This document shows positions 54,920 through 64,000 of a stretch of 64,000 nt of DNA, piece by piece. The DNA lies in NCBI GenBank assembly GCA_032718565.1, contig JAVGVS010000686.1, positions 50,001 through 114,000 on the forward strand. Direction: 5' to 3'. How positions within the stretch are numbered: position 1 is the first letter of the stretch; the number at the start of each line of letters is the position of its first letter. The notes under the pieces are model-generated. The model searched no databases, was not told the origin of the DNA, and saw only the letters and a program-made list of their open reading frames with translations. The stretch comes from Distichodus sexfasciatus. Its lineage: Eukaryota; Chordata; Actinopteri; Characiformes; Distichodontidae. The translations under genes were made by a program, and so were the position numbers.

Positions 54920-55316
54920 TATTTTGTACATCTGACATTTTTGTCGTGTCCTGTTCTGTTTTGTCTTTACAACATCCTGGAAACTTTAATGCAGTCACTT
55001 TTGAAGCGTCTTGATATGTCTTCTGCTGTCCCTGTTTAGTGTACAGAGATTTTTATAGTTTTTATTAAGTAATTAAGTGTGTACAGATATTTTATAGTCC
55101 TCATAGGTATTTAAGTTTGCATCTTCTAAATTTTTCTTTTCTTCTAAATTTGTATTATGTGTAATCTCTCTTTATATCTTTATTTTTTATATTCTACGCA
55201 GCATGGCGGGGGCGTGGGGGGCGTGGCTGGGCAAAACGGCATTTCAATACACTGTACACTATGTAAGTTGTTGTTTTGACAATAAATCCCTCTTGAATCT
55301 TGAATCTTGAATCTAG
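54920..55316 (+). mobile_element. 3' end of a LINE-like element with TTGAATC tail
   Basis: CAATAAATCCCTC is followed by three TTGAATC units at about 55293-55315, a short tandem tail as made by LINE reverse transcription. The sequence before it is AT-rich UTR-like. The left boundary is approximate. Confidence 0.5.
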
Positions 55317-55683
55317 TGACTTGTGCAGTGGCTTTAAGGTGAATTATGGCACTGTTATTATTCCACAGACCCCAGCGCGGGTGTGTGTGGTGTTTGCAGT
55401 GTGTGTGTAGGCAGAGCTGAGCGCGCACGCAGACAGAACTGTACTCAATAGACTTCTTACGTTTGTCTGCATGTATTAAAAGCAAAAAAGCCAAACGTGA
55501 GAAAAGTTGCTTCAGGTTTATTTCCAAACAAAAATATGAAAATATAAATATAAAGCACGTTAGGTGCATCAAGTCACTAAAGGTAAACGCACAAGCGCGT
55601 GTGGAGTACGAAGTCATGACGCAGGTAAAACTGCAACTCCGTTCACGCCTCTGTTCTCTGGTTTTGTTGGTGTGCTTGTGTGT

Positions 55684-55769
55684 TCAGGTGTTGAGCAACT
55701 GGCTGAGCTTCTGGAGGCACTTGAGCAGGTGTGTGTTCACAGGCCGGTCACTGCTGCGCTCTGCTTCTG
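55684..55769 (-). CDS. rttn: rttn last coding exon
   Basis: The acceptor is CTTTATTAG with a second AG three bases on (start 55769 or 55766). It completes the phase-1 codon of the previous exon and encodes EAERSSDRPVNTHLLKCLQK and LSQLLNT, then TGA. HLLKCLQKLSQLL fits the short amphipathic end I recall for vertebrate rotatin. TTTATT at 55179, AATAAA on the minus strand, is a possible poly(A) signal. Confidence 0.65.
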
Positions 55770-55873
55770 CTAATAAAGAGGAAACGGCAGCGTGAGGTGA
55801 CGTTACCTCACACCAGCGCCAACGCGGAATCTGAGGAAGCTTCACGTAAACCGCCTGCGTCGGGAGACTCTAC

Positions 55874-55943
55874 CTCTTTTGGTCCGAGCCAACGCCTCGT
55901 CCACCTTCAGCCTGACCGAGGGACACTTCAGAGTGGCTTTAGC
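55874..55943 (-). CDS. rttn: rttn penultimate exon
   Basis: The 70-base exon runs from TTGAAG|GCTAAAG to AAAAGAG|GTAGAG, starting in phase 0 and ending in phase 1. It encodes AKATLKCPSVRLKVDEALAR and TKR. As I recall it, the human rotatin C-terminus has a very similar AKTALKSPSVKRRVDEA stretch directly after NYQK, the exact residues that end the preceding exon here. Confidence 0.75.
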
Positions 55944-56079
55944 CTTCAAGAGAGACGCAGGACGACGCAGGAGGAGTGAGCAACGCCACTCTTCATCATC
56001 TCAAACACAGACACTTGCAGATTAAAGGAGCGCGGCGTAGCACGGCACAGCGCCAGGTGCACCACTACCTAATGTCACC

Positions 56080-56225
56080 CAAGTCTGGGGTCTAAGCTTC
56101 CAGGTTTAAGGTCTAAGGCTCCAAGTTTAAGGTCTAAGGCTCCAAATTTGGGGTCTAAGGTTCTAAGTTTAAGGTCTAAGGCTCCAGGTTTAAGGTCTAA
56201 GTTTCCAGGTTTAACTGCAGTCTTG
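56080..56225. repeat. ~21-bp minisatellite in an rttn intron
   Basis: Six to seven units of TTTAAGGTCTAAGGCTCCAAG. It is related to the units at 46085 in cd226. Confidence 0.85.
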
Positions 56226-56399
56226 AGGAACAGGATTTACACTGTGTGCAATACGACACTGCACCTATTTTTTACATTCGGCAGCAAAACAAGGAGCTGA
56301 GGCCTGTCTCAAGACTTACCCCCAGTAATAGAACTTCATTCATCTGTGTGGCACTGCGTAAGTATTTAAGCAGCGCAGCATTATTAGAGTGGGATTTAC

Positions 56400-56503
56400 C
56401 TTCTGATAGTTGTGCATCAGAGCCCAGAGTGCCGAGGCTCCGACACAGCGAGTTTCAGCAGAAGCCTCGTCCAGACACGACAGCAGCAGCTCCACCAGCT
56501 TAT
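56400..56503 (-). CDS. rttn: rttn ARM-like repeat exon
   Basis: The acceptor is TTTGTTACAG|ATAAG and the donor CAGAAG|GTAAATC. It encodes KLVELLLSCLDEASAETRCV and GASALWALMHNYQK, a helical armadillo-type repeat. SALWAL followed by NYQK is the signature I associate with the C-terminus of rotatin. Rttn is a large centriolar protein needed for centriole elongation, cilia and left-right patterning. The first two bases complete a codon begun in the exon at 59898. Confidence 0.8.
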
Positions 56504-57429
56504 CTGTAACAAAGCCCACGGCAGGTTCACTCACACCGTCAACAGCATGCACGCCTCCTCATCTAGAGCAGAAGCTAATATCGTCTATAGCTTACAAATA
56601 TGACAACGGTAAGCTTTCACACTTCGAAACCAACACCGTGTGTGTGTGCGGTGACAGGAGAGTAAAACAAGCCAGTGGTGAAGTGATTCACACCCAAACC
56701 ATATGAAGCTCTTCACAGCTCTAATTTTATCTAGTGAGCCTCTGAACTGCGTCACACACACACACACACTCTTCTACAAGGTCCAGGCGCAATGTGAAGT
56801 GAACATGAGAGAGAAGGGGCAGCGTCGGTGTGACCCTTTCATCCTGGCTCCGTTCCTCATCATCGCTGTGTAACAGTAATAACTGTGGGAGTCTCACCAG
56901 AGCTGCCATGTGATAATAACACCATTATAACAAAGCGTCTTCATGTACGGTGTCGTTCTAATGTTCAAACACTGAAAAACTCATGTTCAAACTACAATCA
57001 GAACCATAATTATCAATGTCTTTGATTAATAAAACCAGCTCAAGATGTGATGTGTCTCGGCTCTAAAAGTGCACGGCGTGACTTTGGAGACCAAGTTCCC
57101 AGCGTGCGGTGGGTCTTTACTCTCGCAACTCTGCCTGCACAAACTCCCGCCGCCCTATTCCAACAGCTCACATTTCTGACTCTGATTTACGGAGGATAAA
57201 TCCATAGGTGTAGTGTGTAGAAGGTGTCGAGCGGCTGTATGTCACACGAGCAGCAGCCAGTCAACGCTGAAGCCTTGTTGTGACTCACACCACACTCGCA
57301 CGCCAGCGCAGCGTCAAGCTCTGAGGAGGAGAGTTTACTCCACTTTCCCAGCTGAAAACGAGCAAATAACGAGGCCTGTTGCACTGATAATCTGAGCCTA
57401 TGGAAGCGTAAAGCATTCACTAAAACATT
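56504..57429. other. rttn intron
   Basis: The frame at 56909-56727 looks coding-like, but the flanking exons join in phase without it. No repeat was named. Confidence 0.4.
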
Positions 57430-57750
57430 CAAGCAGATTTTTAATGAAAGGTGAAGAAATAATTCCTCTTTTTTTTTTTTATTAATCAGATTTTTTCCCG
57501 CATTTTATAACGTTAGGGAGTAATACATACACACACAGGCAGTTTGGTTTGTTAATTTTGTTTCTCTTTTTATCCGATTAATAATTGATTAATCGAAAAA
57601 ATAATCAGCAGATTAATCGATAAACAAAATAATTGGTAGTTGCAGCCTTACACTACAAAATATCAATAAATGTCTGCATTGTGAGTAAAACGCTGGCTAT
57701 TTTTCAGCTAAAATGTGAGTTTAGTCTGTAATAAAGGGGAGATTTGAGAT
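57430..57750 (-). mobile_element. hAT element end plus shared interior module
   Basis: On the minus strand a terminus TAAGGCTGCAACTACCAATT runs into TTATCGATTAATCTGCTGAT, as in the 43769 element. Just beyond it, 57655-57745 has the GTGAGTAAAACGCTGG and TGTCTGTAATAAAGG module. The parts are in an order not seen in the complete copies. Confidence 0.6.
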
Positions 57751-58084
57751 TATCTCAGATACGCCTTAGCGTTTGATTGGTGGAAAACCGTCCAGTGGGC
57801 GGAAATCCGTCACTCAACTTTAATCCCAGAAAAATCCCAGGTTTTAAAAACGATAGTTTAATCGCGTAAGTGGTCGGATACGTAGCGACGCTGTCGGTAT
57901 GCGTCTCCCGCCTTGTGAGATCCCTCAAGGGGCTTTCAGACCGACCGGGCACGCGCTGCCCTGCACGCTGCTCGGGGAGCATTTAGGCACGCAACAAGGG
58001 CAACACCGTCCCCAAGCACTGCCCGTGCCAGCTGCCCACCACGACAAATAATCGCTCACTTTCATAGTGGTTTTGTTCCCTTCA

Positions 58085-58560
58085 TTTTAATTAATTGTTA
58101 ATAAATAATTATCAAAGGGGAGACCACAGCTTCTTTCTGCAACTCTGACTTGCTCCCGCAACTTTATTGCAACAAAACGCCTAAAAACAGCAACTTTCAA
58201 CGCAACTGTTTAGAAAAGCTATTGTGAAAGTGAGTGAGTATTTGTCATTGTGAACACACCACAGCACAGCACACAGTGCACCACAACCAAATGTGACCTC
58301 TGCATTTGACCCATCCGTGAGGGAGCAGTGGGCAGCTAACAAGCGCCCGGGGAGCAGTGCTTGGGGACAGTACCTTGCTCATGAGTACCTCAGTGGTAAC
58401 TTCCCTTGGATTCGAACCTGCGACCTTCTGATCACGGGGCGAACACCCTACCGTTACGCCACCAACGGCCCAAGCTGGCGCAAAATCAGGCATTTGAAGC
58501 CGCAACAATCTCAGAAAAGGTCCACAAAATGCTGGAGGGACTGGTTTAACCTCCTGTTAC
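58085..58560. repeat. Dispersed element split by a SINE
   Basis: CAACTTTATTGCAACAAAACGCC on the left and GCAAAATCAGGCATTTGAAGCCGC on the right are parts of one repeat, also glimpsed in reverse at 41345-41420. The SINE at 58228-58477 lies between them. Confidence 0.5.
58228..58477 (-). mobile_element. SINE family B copy, full length
   Basis: It is nearly identical to 46925-47168. The minus-strand head is GTTGGTGGCGTAACGGTAGG and the B box GGTTCGAATCC. Confidence 0.9.
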
Positions 58561-58766
58561 GTGGCAAATATTGTATTTATTCAGTACGAAACTTCTTGTG
58601 CTTGGCTTAATGAGGATGATCAACATATAGAATCTAAATGGTTGATTTCACGTATGTGCGCTGCATGTTTATATCACATAGATACTGTTCAGGTCAATTT
58701 GAAATAAAAATAATCCATATCATGTAAAACTTTTGTGCTTTATATGTACTGTAGGTTTTTCCAATG
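58561..58766. other. rttn intron sequence
   Basis: AT-rich, nothing recognised. Confidence 0.35.
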
Positions 58767-58768
58767 TA

Positions 58769-59306
58769 CAGTACTGTGCAAAAGTTTTAGGCAGGTGTGA
58801 AAAAATGCTGTAAACAAAGAATGCTTTCAGAAATATAAATAATGATTGTTTTTATCAATTTACAAAATGCAAAGTGAGGAACAAAAGAAAAATCTAAACT
58901 AAATATTTGGTGTTACTACCTTTTGCCTTCAAACCAGCATCAATTCTTCTAGGTACACTTGCACAAAGTCAGGGGTTTTGTAGGATTATAGTCATTATAT
59001 TATTTGTAGGATTATAGTCATTATATTATTTTGTAGGATTATAGGATTATAGATCTGTGGTTAGTTCTCCAAGATGTTTGGAACAACCTACCAGCCGAGT
59101 TCCTTCAAAAACTGTGTGCAAGTGAACCTAGAAGAAGGCAAAGGCTGGTCACACCAAATATTGATTTGATTTAGATTTCTCTTTTGTTCATTCACTGCAT
59201 TTTGTTGATTGATGAAAAATAAATGATTAACACTTCCATTTTTTGAAAGTATTCTTTATTTACAGCATTATTTTCACACCTGCTCTAAAATTTTTGCACA
59301 GTACTG
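58769..59306. mobile_element. Tc1/mariner-like element, internally deleted
   Basis: The long inverted ends start CAGTACTGTGCAAAAGTTTT and its reverse and are flanked by TA on both sides (58767-58768 and 59307-59308). Plus-strand remnants encode VWNNLPAEFLQKLCASEPRR, with shifts, the C-terminal end of a Tc1-type transposase. A GTAGGATTATAGTCATTATA unit is tandemly repeated near 58979-59053. Confidence 0.85.
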
Positions 59307-59897
59307 TATATTAAACAAAGTTTTAAAAAGCATTTTATTATGGAAAACGAGTGAATTATCCTCATTAACCGTGACCTGTAAGAGGTAAATAACACCATTA
59401 CACCAAACATTGATGGATATGAACTGGTTAGTAATGGAGTTAATACTGAGATTTTTTGGTTTCTGACACTGCTGGATAATTAAACATGCCCCGGGTCAAC
59501 CTGACGCAGGAACATCATTGGTGTTGATGAGAACTGACCATAACAGAAGGGTTAATCAATATAATAATGTATCGTGATTTAAAACCTGTGATTTACACAC
59601 TTTATACACTGTAGCTCTGCGCTATGCCGCGTGATGACCGCTGCTGTACGTTGGTGTAAATGCTGCAAACGGCCTCCTGCAGCATCACATTTTGAGTAAC
59701 GCCACTCATACGGCGGTTTACGCTCCATTTTCACCTGGTCACATTTCTACACTGTCTACGTAATGTGTGTTTGCCCCTGGCTGACACCTTGTGTCATCAC
59801 ACCTTGCACATGTATAAAGCCATGGGCAACGTATAATAACAACCTTCTACCACAGGGTTTTAAATCCCCCCGCGTGAGTGCTGGAGGTAGCCTGCAC
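59307..59897. other. rttn intron sequence
   Basis: No repeat or exon was recognised. Confidence 0.35.
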
Positions 59898-60077
59898 TGC
59901 AGGCCAGACTCTCCGTGGGTTTGTTTGCGGCAGAAGCAGACGCCAGCAGGACGAGAGAGCGGCGGCTCGGTGCTCGCCGTGCTTTCCCTTGGCCAGCTCG
60001 CTCAGCAGCTCCAGGGCGCCACCTAGCTTCACGATCATCTGCTGGCCGTCCTGCTGGAGCGACAGGTGGAGCAGCAG
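59898..60077 (-). CDS. rttn: rttn ARM-like exon with apparent 2-nt frameshift
   Basis: The acceptor is CTGGCTGCAG|CTGCTG. The first part encodes LLLHLSLQQDGQQMIVKLGG and ALELLSELAKGKHGEHRAA. A GAGAGAG run (59953-59959) then shifts the frame: the expected continuation LVLLASASAANKPTESLAC is found two bases out of register. The exon would end at TGCA|GTGCAG in phase 1 and join ATAAG of the next exon to give ACNKLVELLL, comparable with the NKP...AN-KV segment I recall from human rotatin. With 178 bases the phases would agree; 180 are present. It may be a real allele, an assembly error or an inactivating change. Confidence 0.6.
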
Positions 60078-60199
60078 CTGCAGCCAGAGGGTCGACGGGA
60101 CTCCCCTACCCTCGGGTCAGCAATGGACGCCAGAACTGCTGTAGAAGTTACTCTGAGGGGTGGAGGAGCTTAGAGACAAATTAGGGACTGAAGGGTGTT

Positions 60200-60280
60200 A
60201 TGAGCTATGTGGTTAGGATAACGAGGTTGTGGGTTCAACCTACCTCCAGCGTGACTGCCACCACTGGGACCCTGTATATA
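60200..60280 (+). mobile_element. SINE family A fragment
   Basis: TGTGGTTAGGATAACGAGG, TTGTGGGTTCAACCTACC and CACCACTGGGACCC follow the head of family A. The body is lost. Confidence 0.55.
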
Positions 60281-60689
60281 GCTGTATATAGTAAGCACTT
60301 CTTACACGACACAAAACGATTCCAAACTGGGACTGTTTATTTACTTGTTTTTCTCTCATTAGTGAACAGCGGGCGCATATGTCTAACGGGATCATAAGAT
60401 ACAGTGGCCCTTCCATGGTTACCATGGTCACTTGGGGTATGTAAGGAATTTAAAGTATTTGGGTCTTAGCCGCTGATGGCGGCTAGTTTTAATACAAATC
60501 CAGTGAGCTTCAGCGAAAAAAAAATAAGGTTGGTGGAGACTTGCCGACACATCATGAAAGGCTCATAGAGTACTTCCAGCTGAAATCCGCTCAACTATTA
60601 GAACAGCGCTGGACTTGTCAGTGTCACTTCTTTCCTGCTAGCCAATCAGAATCGAGGAAGGGGCCAGACATACACAGTCACAAACTCAC
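60281..60689. other. rttn intron sequence
   Basis: Nothing recognised. Confidence 0.35.
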
Positions 60690-60696
60690 TAACAAC

Positions 60697-60731
60697 ATCT
60701 ATCTATCTATCTATCTATGTATTTATTCATC

Positions 60732-60771
<40 letters not shown>

Positions 60772-60789
60772 GTATTTATCTATCTATTC

Positions 60790-60823
<34 letters not shown>

Positions 60824-61366
60824 GTATTTATCTATTCATTCATCTATCTATCTATCCATCTGTCTACTTCATGTATTTATCTATCTATCTATTTGTCTAT
60901 CTATATCTATGTATTTGGCCCATTCATCTATTTGCTCATCTATCCATCCATTCATGCATTTCATCCACATTCATTCATTTGTTCATTCATTCATTCTATC
61001 TGTCTGTCTGTCTATCTATCTACTCATCTATCTATCTATATCTATCTATGCATTCATTCATCATTCATGCATCTATCCATCTATCTATCTATCTACTCAT
61101 CCATCTATCTATCTATGTATTTATTCATCTATTCATCTATCTATCTATCTATCTATCTATGTATTTATTCATCTTTCTATCTATCTATCTACTTCCATTC
61201 ATCTATCTATCTGTCTATATCTATGTATTTATCTATCTATCTATTTGTTCATCTATCTATGTATTTATCTATCTATCTTATCTATCTATCTATCTATCTA
61301 TCTATGTATTTCTTATCTATCTATCTATCTATCTATGTATTTATCTATCCATCTATCTATTTGTTC

Positions 61367-61418
<52 letters not shown>

Positions 61419-61432
61419 GTCTATCTATCTAT

Positions 61433-61465
<33 letters not shown>

Positions 61466-61545
61466 GGATCTATCTATCTGGTCTATTCATCTATCTATCT
61501 ATCTATATCTATCTATCTATTCATCTATCTATTCATTCTACAACT
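60697..61545. repeat. (TATC)n tetranucleotide array, ~850 bp
   Basis: Long perfect CTAT/ATCT runs are interrupted by GTATTTATTCATC, ATTCATTCAT and TCTGTCTG variants. All three plus-strand frames are open with IYLSIYLS-type residues, and none is a gene. Confidence 0.95.
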
Positions 61546-61804
61546 GCATGTAAGAGCTGAATAACTGGTCAGTGGTCAATAAGCGCTCATTAATCCTCAT
61601 CAAGGTGAAATGTTTGATTAATGGTGATATTGATTTGAGGGTGTAACCCCCAGCACTACGCTGTACCAGTGTGAATATAGAGCTGGACGATATCATCCCA
61701 CATCAACCACACACCACAGACGTGCTGTATACACGCTAGAGAGAGACAGAGAGAGAGCAGTGTTGGAGAGTGTGTAGAGGGGTGTGTGTGTGTGTCTCCC
61801 CCTC

Positions 61805-61886
61805 TGCAGCAGGCTCTTACAGTCGCGGGACTCGGCCAGGTTGGTCAGCAGTGAGAACGCCAGCCTGGATGCCACTGTTGGGGGCA
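61805..61886 (-). CDS. rttn: Candidate rttn exon (ARM-like), boundaries unresolved
   Basis: The minus strand encodes ASRLAFSLLTNLAESRDCKS LLQ-type helical sequence after an AG acceptor (CCCCCAACAG at 61875, or CATCTCAG at 61890). A GTAAGAG donor lies inside the coding stretch at 61820, and no GT follows the end at the GAGG near 61803, so the 3' boundary is unclear. SLLTNLAESRDC looks like the ARM/HEAT helices of the other rttn exons. Position and strand fit. Confidence 0.45.
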
Positions 61887-62109
61887 ACCTGAGATGCCAG
61901 CTTTTTCCATCACACTGTGCATCAGAGAGAGTTGCTGACCACACCTGACACGTGCAGAGTGACCCGACGCACACCACACACCAACCTACACATGCTGGAG
62001 GAGAGAGAGAGAGGGACATAAAGAAAGGGGGGAATGAGAGAGAGAGAGAGAGAACAGATAAAAAGAGAGAGAGAGCAGTGTGAGGGAGTGCACCCATCTG
62101 CACATCAGA
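61887..62109. other. rttn intron with GA-rich tract
   Basis: GAGAGA-rich stretches at about 62000-62082. Nothing else is recognised. Confidence 0.4.
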
Positions 62110-62129
62110 GACACACTACATTCTGCCTC

Positions 62130-62132
62130 CCC

Positions 62133-62163
<31 letters not shown>

Positions 62164-62319
62164 GTGAGATGTGTGTGTGTGTAGGTGAGATGGGGTGTGT
62201 GTAAAAGGTGTGTAGAGGGGAGATGTGGGGTGTGTGTGTAGAGGGGGGAGATGGGGTGTGTGTGTGTGTAGAGGGAGATGTCGTGTGTGTGTGTGTGTGT
62301 GTGTGTAGAGGGGAGATGT

Positions 62320-62350
<31 letters not shown>

Positions 62351-62640
62351 AGGGGAGATGTGTGTGTGTGTGTGTAGGAGATGGTGTGTGTGTGTGTAGA
62401 GGTGGTGTGTGTAGAGAGATGGTGTGTGTGTGTGTGTGTGTGGTGAGATGTGTGTGTGTGTGTGTAGAGGGGGGAGATGTGGGGTGTGTGTGTGTGTAGA
62501 GGGGAGGATGTGTGTGTGTAGTGGTGAGATGTAGTGTGTGTGTGTGTGTAGAGGGGAGATGTGGGTGTGTGTGTAGAGGAGATGGTGTGTGTGTGTGTAG
62601 TGGTGAGATGAAAAAGGTGGAAAGTAGTGTGTGTGTGTGT
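62130..62640. repeat. (TG)n interspersed with TAGAGGGGAGATG units
   Basis: (TG)n runs of 5-20 units alternate with GTAGAGGGGAGATG. The array has the irregular structure of a compound minisatellite. Confidence 0.9.
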
Positions 62641-62647
62641 GTGACGT

Positions 62648-62715
62648 ATGTGTGGTTGGGATTTACTACAACAGCTCAGATTCTTATAAAAGCCCACTGT
62701 GTTCCGCCAGCTGAG
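62648..62715 (-). CDS. Weak candidate rttn exon
   Basis: After TGCGTCCTCAG the minus strand encodes WRNTVGFYKNLSCCSKSQPH, helix-like and free of stops. The only following GT is ATAC|GTCACA, a poor donor next to the TG array. It could be an rttn exon by position, but I cannot support its ends. Confidence 0.3.
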
Positions 62716-62779
62716 GACGCAGCCAACAAACCCGTCAACCGCCAGAAACGAGAGAAAGTGAGAAATAAAGAGCAGGACA

Positions 62780-62910
62780 CAGACAGAGAGAGAGAGAGAG
62801 AGAGAGGGCCACAGGAAATACAGAGAGAGAAAGAGATGTAGAGAGATAGTGAAGAAAGAGAAAGACAGAGATTAAAAAGAAAGAAATGAAGAGAAAGAGA
62901 CGAGAGATTA
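62780..62910. repeat. GA-rich low-complexity tract
   Basis: GAGAGAGAGAG and AAAGAGAAAGAC runs. Confidence 0.85.
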
Positions 62911-62914
62911 TGAG

Positions 62915-63040
62915 ATTGGGCAGCGAAGTGAACGGGCACGGTGTTCACCTGTGATCAGAAGCTCGCAGGCTCAATCTAGCCCGGGTAAAGGCTTTACTGA
63001 GGTACTTCAAGAGCAAGGTACTGCCCCTAATTGCTGGAGA
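62915..63040 (+). mobile_element. SINE family B copy, head fragment
   Basis: In plus orientation it reads CACGGTGTTCACCTGTGATC, AGAAGCTCGCAGGCTCAATC (B-box side) and GGTACTTCAAGAGCAAGGTA. The 3' part is missing. Confidence 0.65.
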
Positions 63041-63189
63041 CAAAGAAGCTGCTTTCACCGCCTCTGCCAGCATAATAATAATCACACACACACACAGCTG
63101 CACCAGCACACAGAAACCCCTGCTGCTGAAGAGACACACAGGTGTGAAGCCAAAGATCCTGTTACAGCTCCTACATCAACAATACCCCC

Positions 63190-63190
63190 C

Positions 63191-63222
<32 letters not shown>
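63190..63222. repeat. (CA)n microsatellite
   Basis: About 15 CA units after a short C run. Confidence 0.95.
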
Positions 63223-63225
<3 letters not shown>

Positions 63226-63229
63226 CTAT

Positions 63230-63415
63230 TATTTGTCATCGTGAACGCAACACAATGCAATGTCAGCTCTGCATTGAACCCACCCATGAGGGCTGGGTCC
63301 GGGCCCATGAGCAGCTAGACGGTACCTCTGCTCATGAGTACCTCAGTGGTACTTTTACCGGTCCGGGTGGCCTTTCTGATCACGGGGCCAACTCCCTCAC
63401 CGTCGAGATTCACAC
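63230..63415 (-). mobile_element. SINE family B copy, diverged
   Basis: TATTTGTCATCGTGAACGC, GAGTACCTCAGTGGTACTTT and CTTTCTGATCACGGGGCCAA follow the family order on the minus strand, with a shortened body. Confidence 0.75.
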
Positions 63416-63698
63416 TTGAGATTACTGAATTATTTTTGTGCCAAAATAACAGAAGGAGAGGAGCTTCATGGCGTTAAAGTTCCACTGCTTATCAGAATTT
63501 TTGGCACAAAAAATTACAATTATGAAAGGGGGATGGGCCGATATATTGTCAGATATCGTATATATTATCACTAATCAATGCAAGTGATAATATTTTGTCT
63601 GGTAAAAAGAGAAATTTTGGTAGAATTTTTAATGTGTAAATTAGTCAAATTAGTACTGGCATCAAATCAAACCAGTATCACATCAAATAAGGACATAC
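63416..63698. other. Sequence without recognised features
   Basis: AT-rich. It contains a GGGCCGATATATTGTCAGATATCG phrase, possibly a decayed hAT end. Confidence 0.35.
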
Positions 63699-64000
63699 AC
63701 TACCAGTCAAAAGTTTGGACACACCTTCCCATTCAATGTTTTATTCTTCATCATCATCACTATTTACATTGTAGATTCTCACTGAAGGCATCAAAACTAT
63801 GAATGAACTGTGTAAGGGCTATTTGACCCAGAAGGAGAGTGATGGAGTGCTGCAGCACATGGCCTGGCCTCCACGGGTCACCTGACCAAACCCAGTCGAG
63901 ATGGTTTGGGATGAGATGGACCGCAGAGTGAAGGCAAAAGGGCCAACAAGTGCTCAGCATCTCTGGGAACTCCTTCAAGAGTGTTGGAAACCCATTTCAG
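63699..64000 (+). mobile_element. Internally deleted Tc1-like element, runs off the window
   Basis: The left end ACACTACCAGTCAAAAGTTT is followed by an inverted-repeat arm to ACTATGAATGA, then directly by the transposase C-terminal region (GTGCTGCAGCACATGGCCTG, then GATGGTTTGGGATGAGATGG). It has the same internal junction as the copy at 36245. Confidence 0.85.

Noticed and set aside
56727..56909. Possible rttn exon (MAALVRLPQLLLLHSDDEER)
   Set aside because: The flanking exons 60077-59898 and 56503-56400 join in a sensible frame without it, and it has no good donor.
60541..61564. Open frames of 339, 278 and 264 codons (IYLSIYLS)
   Set aside because: They are translations of the (TATC)n array and overlap in all three frames.
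62116..62697. 193-codon THTHT-rich frame
   Set aside because: It is a translation of the TG/CA compound array.

Overview
The window is vertebrate nuclear DNA, most likely from a ray-finned fish. It has spliced genes with GT/AG introns, very many simple repeats, two tRNA-derived SINE families, hAT, Tc1 and Harbinger-like DNA elements, and L2, RTE, Tx1/L1-type and esterase-ORF1 LINEs. Nothing bacterial or viral was recognised.

Three protein genes can be supported, in an order and orientation I recall for human 18q22: dok6 (+), cd226 (-), rttn (-). Only the last coding exon of dok6 is visible (31746-31897), followed by a long 3' UTR with a candidate poly(A) signal at 35691. A complete six-exon cd226 gene runs on the minus strand from 52418 to 40718. 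All splice phases agree, giving 346 codons: signal peptide, two Ig domains, one transmembrane segment and a basic tail with a Tyr-x-Asn motif. The C-terminal exons of rttn (minus strand) lie at 55684-60077, with two weaker candidate exons further right. One rttn exon appears to carry a 2-nt frameshift.

Layout: 1-6900 is a LINE with coiled-coil/esterase ORF1 and endonuclease-RT ORF2 (minus strand), broken by DNA-element insertions, one nested in another. 6894-18735 is a cluster of at least five Tx1-type LINE fragments (plus strand) joined by TC-rich microsatellites, copy A itself hit by a hAT-type MITE and an RTE fragment. 18736-19960 is a dispersed element whose only visible ORF codes for a small one-span membrane protein. 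20000-31745 is repeat-rich sequence, presumably dok6 intron: SINEs, hAT elements, a 1.4-kb minisatellite of about 32-bp units, a decayed L2 LINE and long CA/TC tracts. 31746-35715 is the dok6 end. 35755-40700 is intergenic. 40718-52418 is cd226, its introns full of hAT, SINE and minisatellite insertions. 52419-55683 is intergenic. 55684-64000 is rttn, with intronic Tc1 elements, an 850-bp (TATC)n array and TG repeats.

The three genes are not an operon. Family knowledge gives Dok6 as a receptor-tyrosine-kinase adaptor, Cd226 (DNAM-1) as a cytotoxic-lymphocyte adhesion and activating receptor, and Rttn as a centriole/cilium protein. Their proximity is conserved synteny. No computation was run; boundaries come from reading the sequence by eye.
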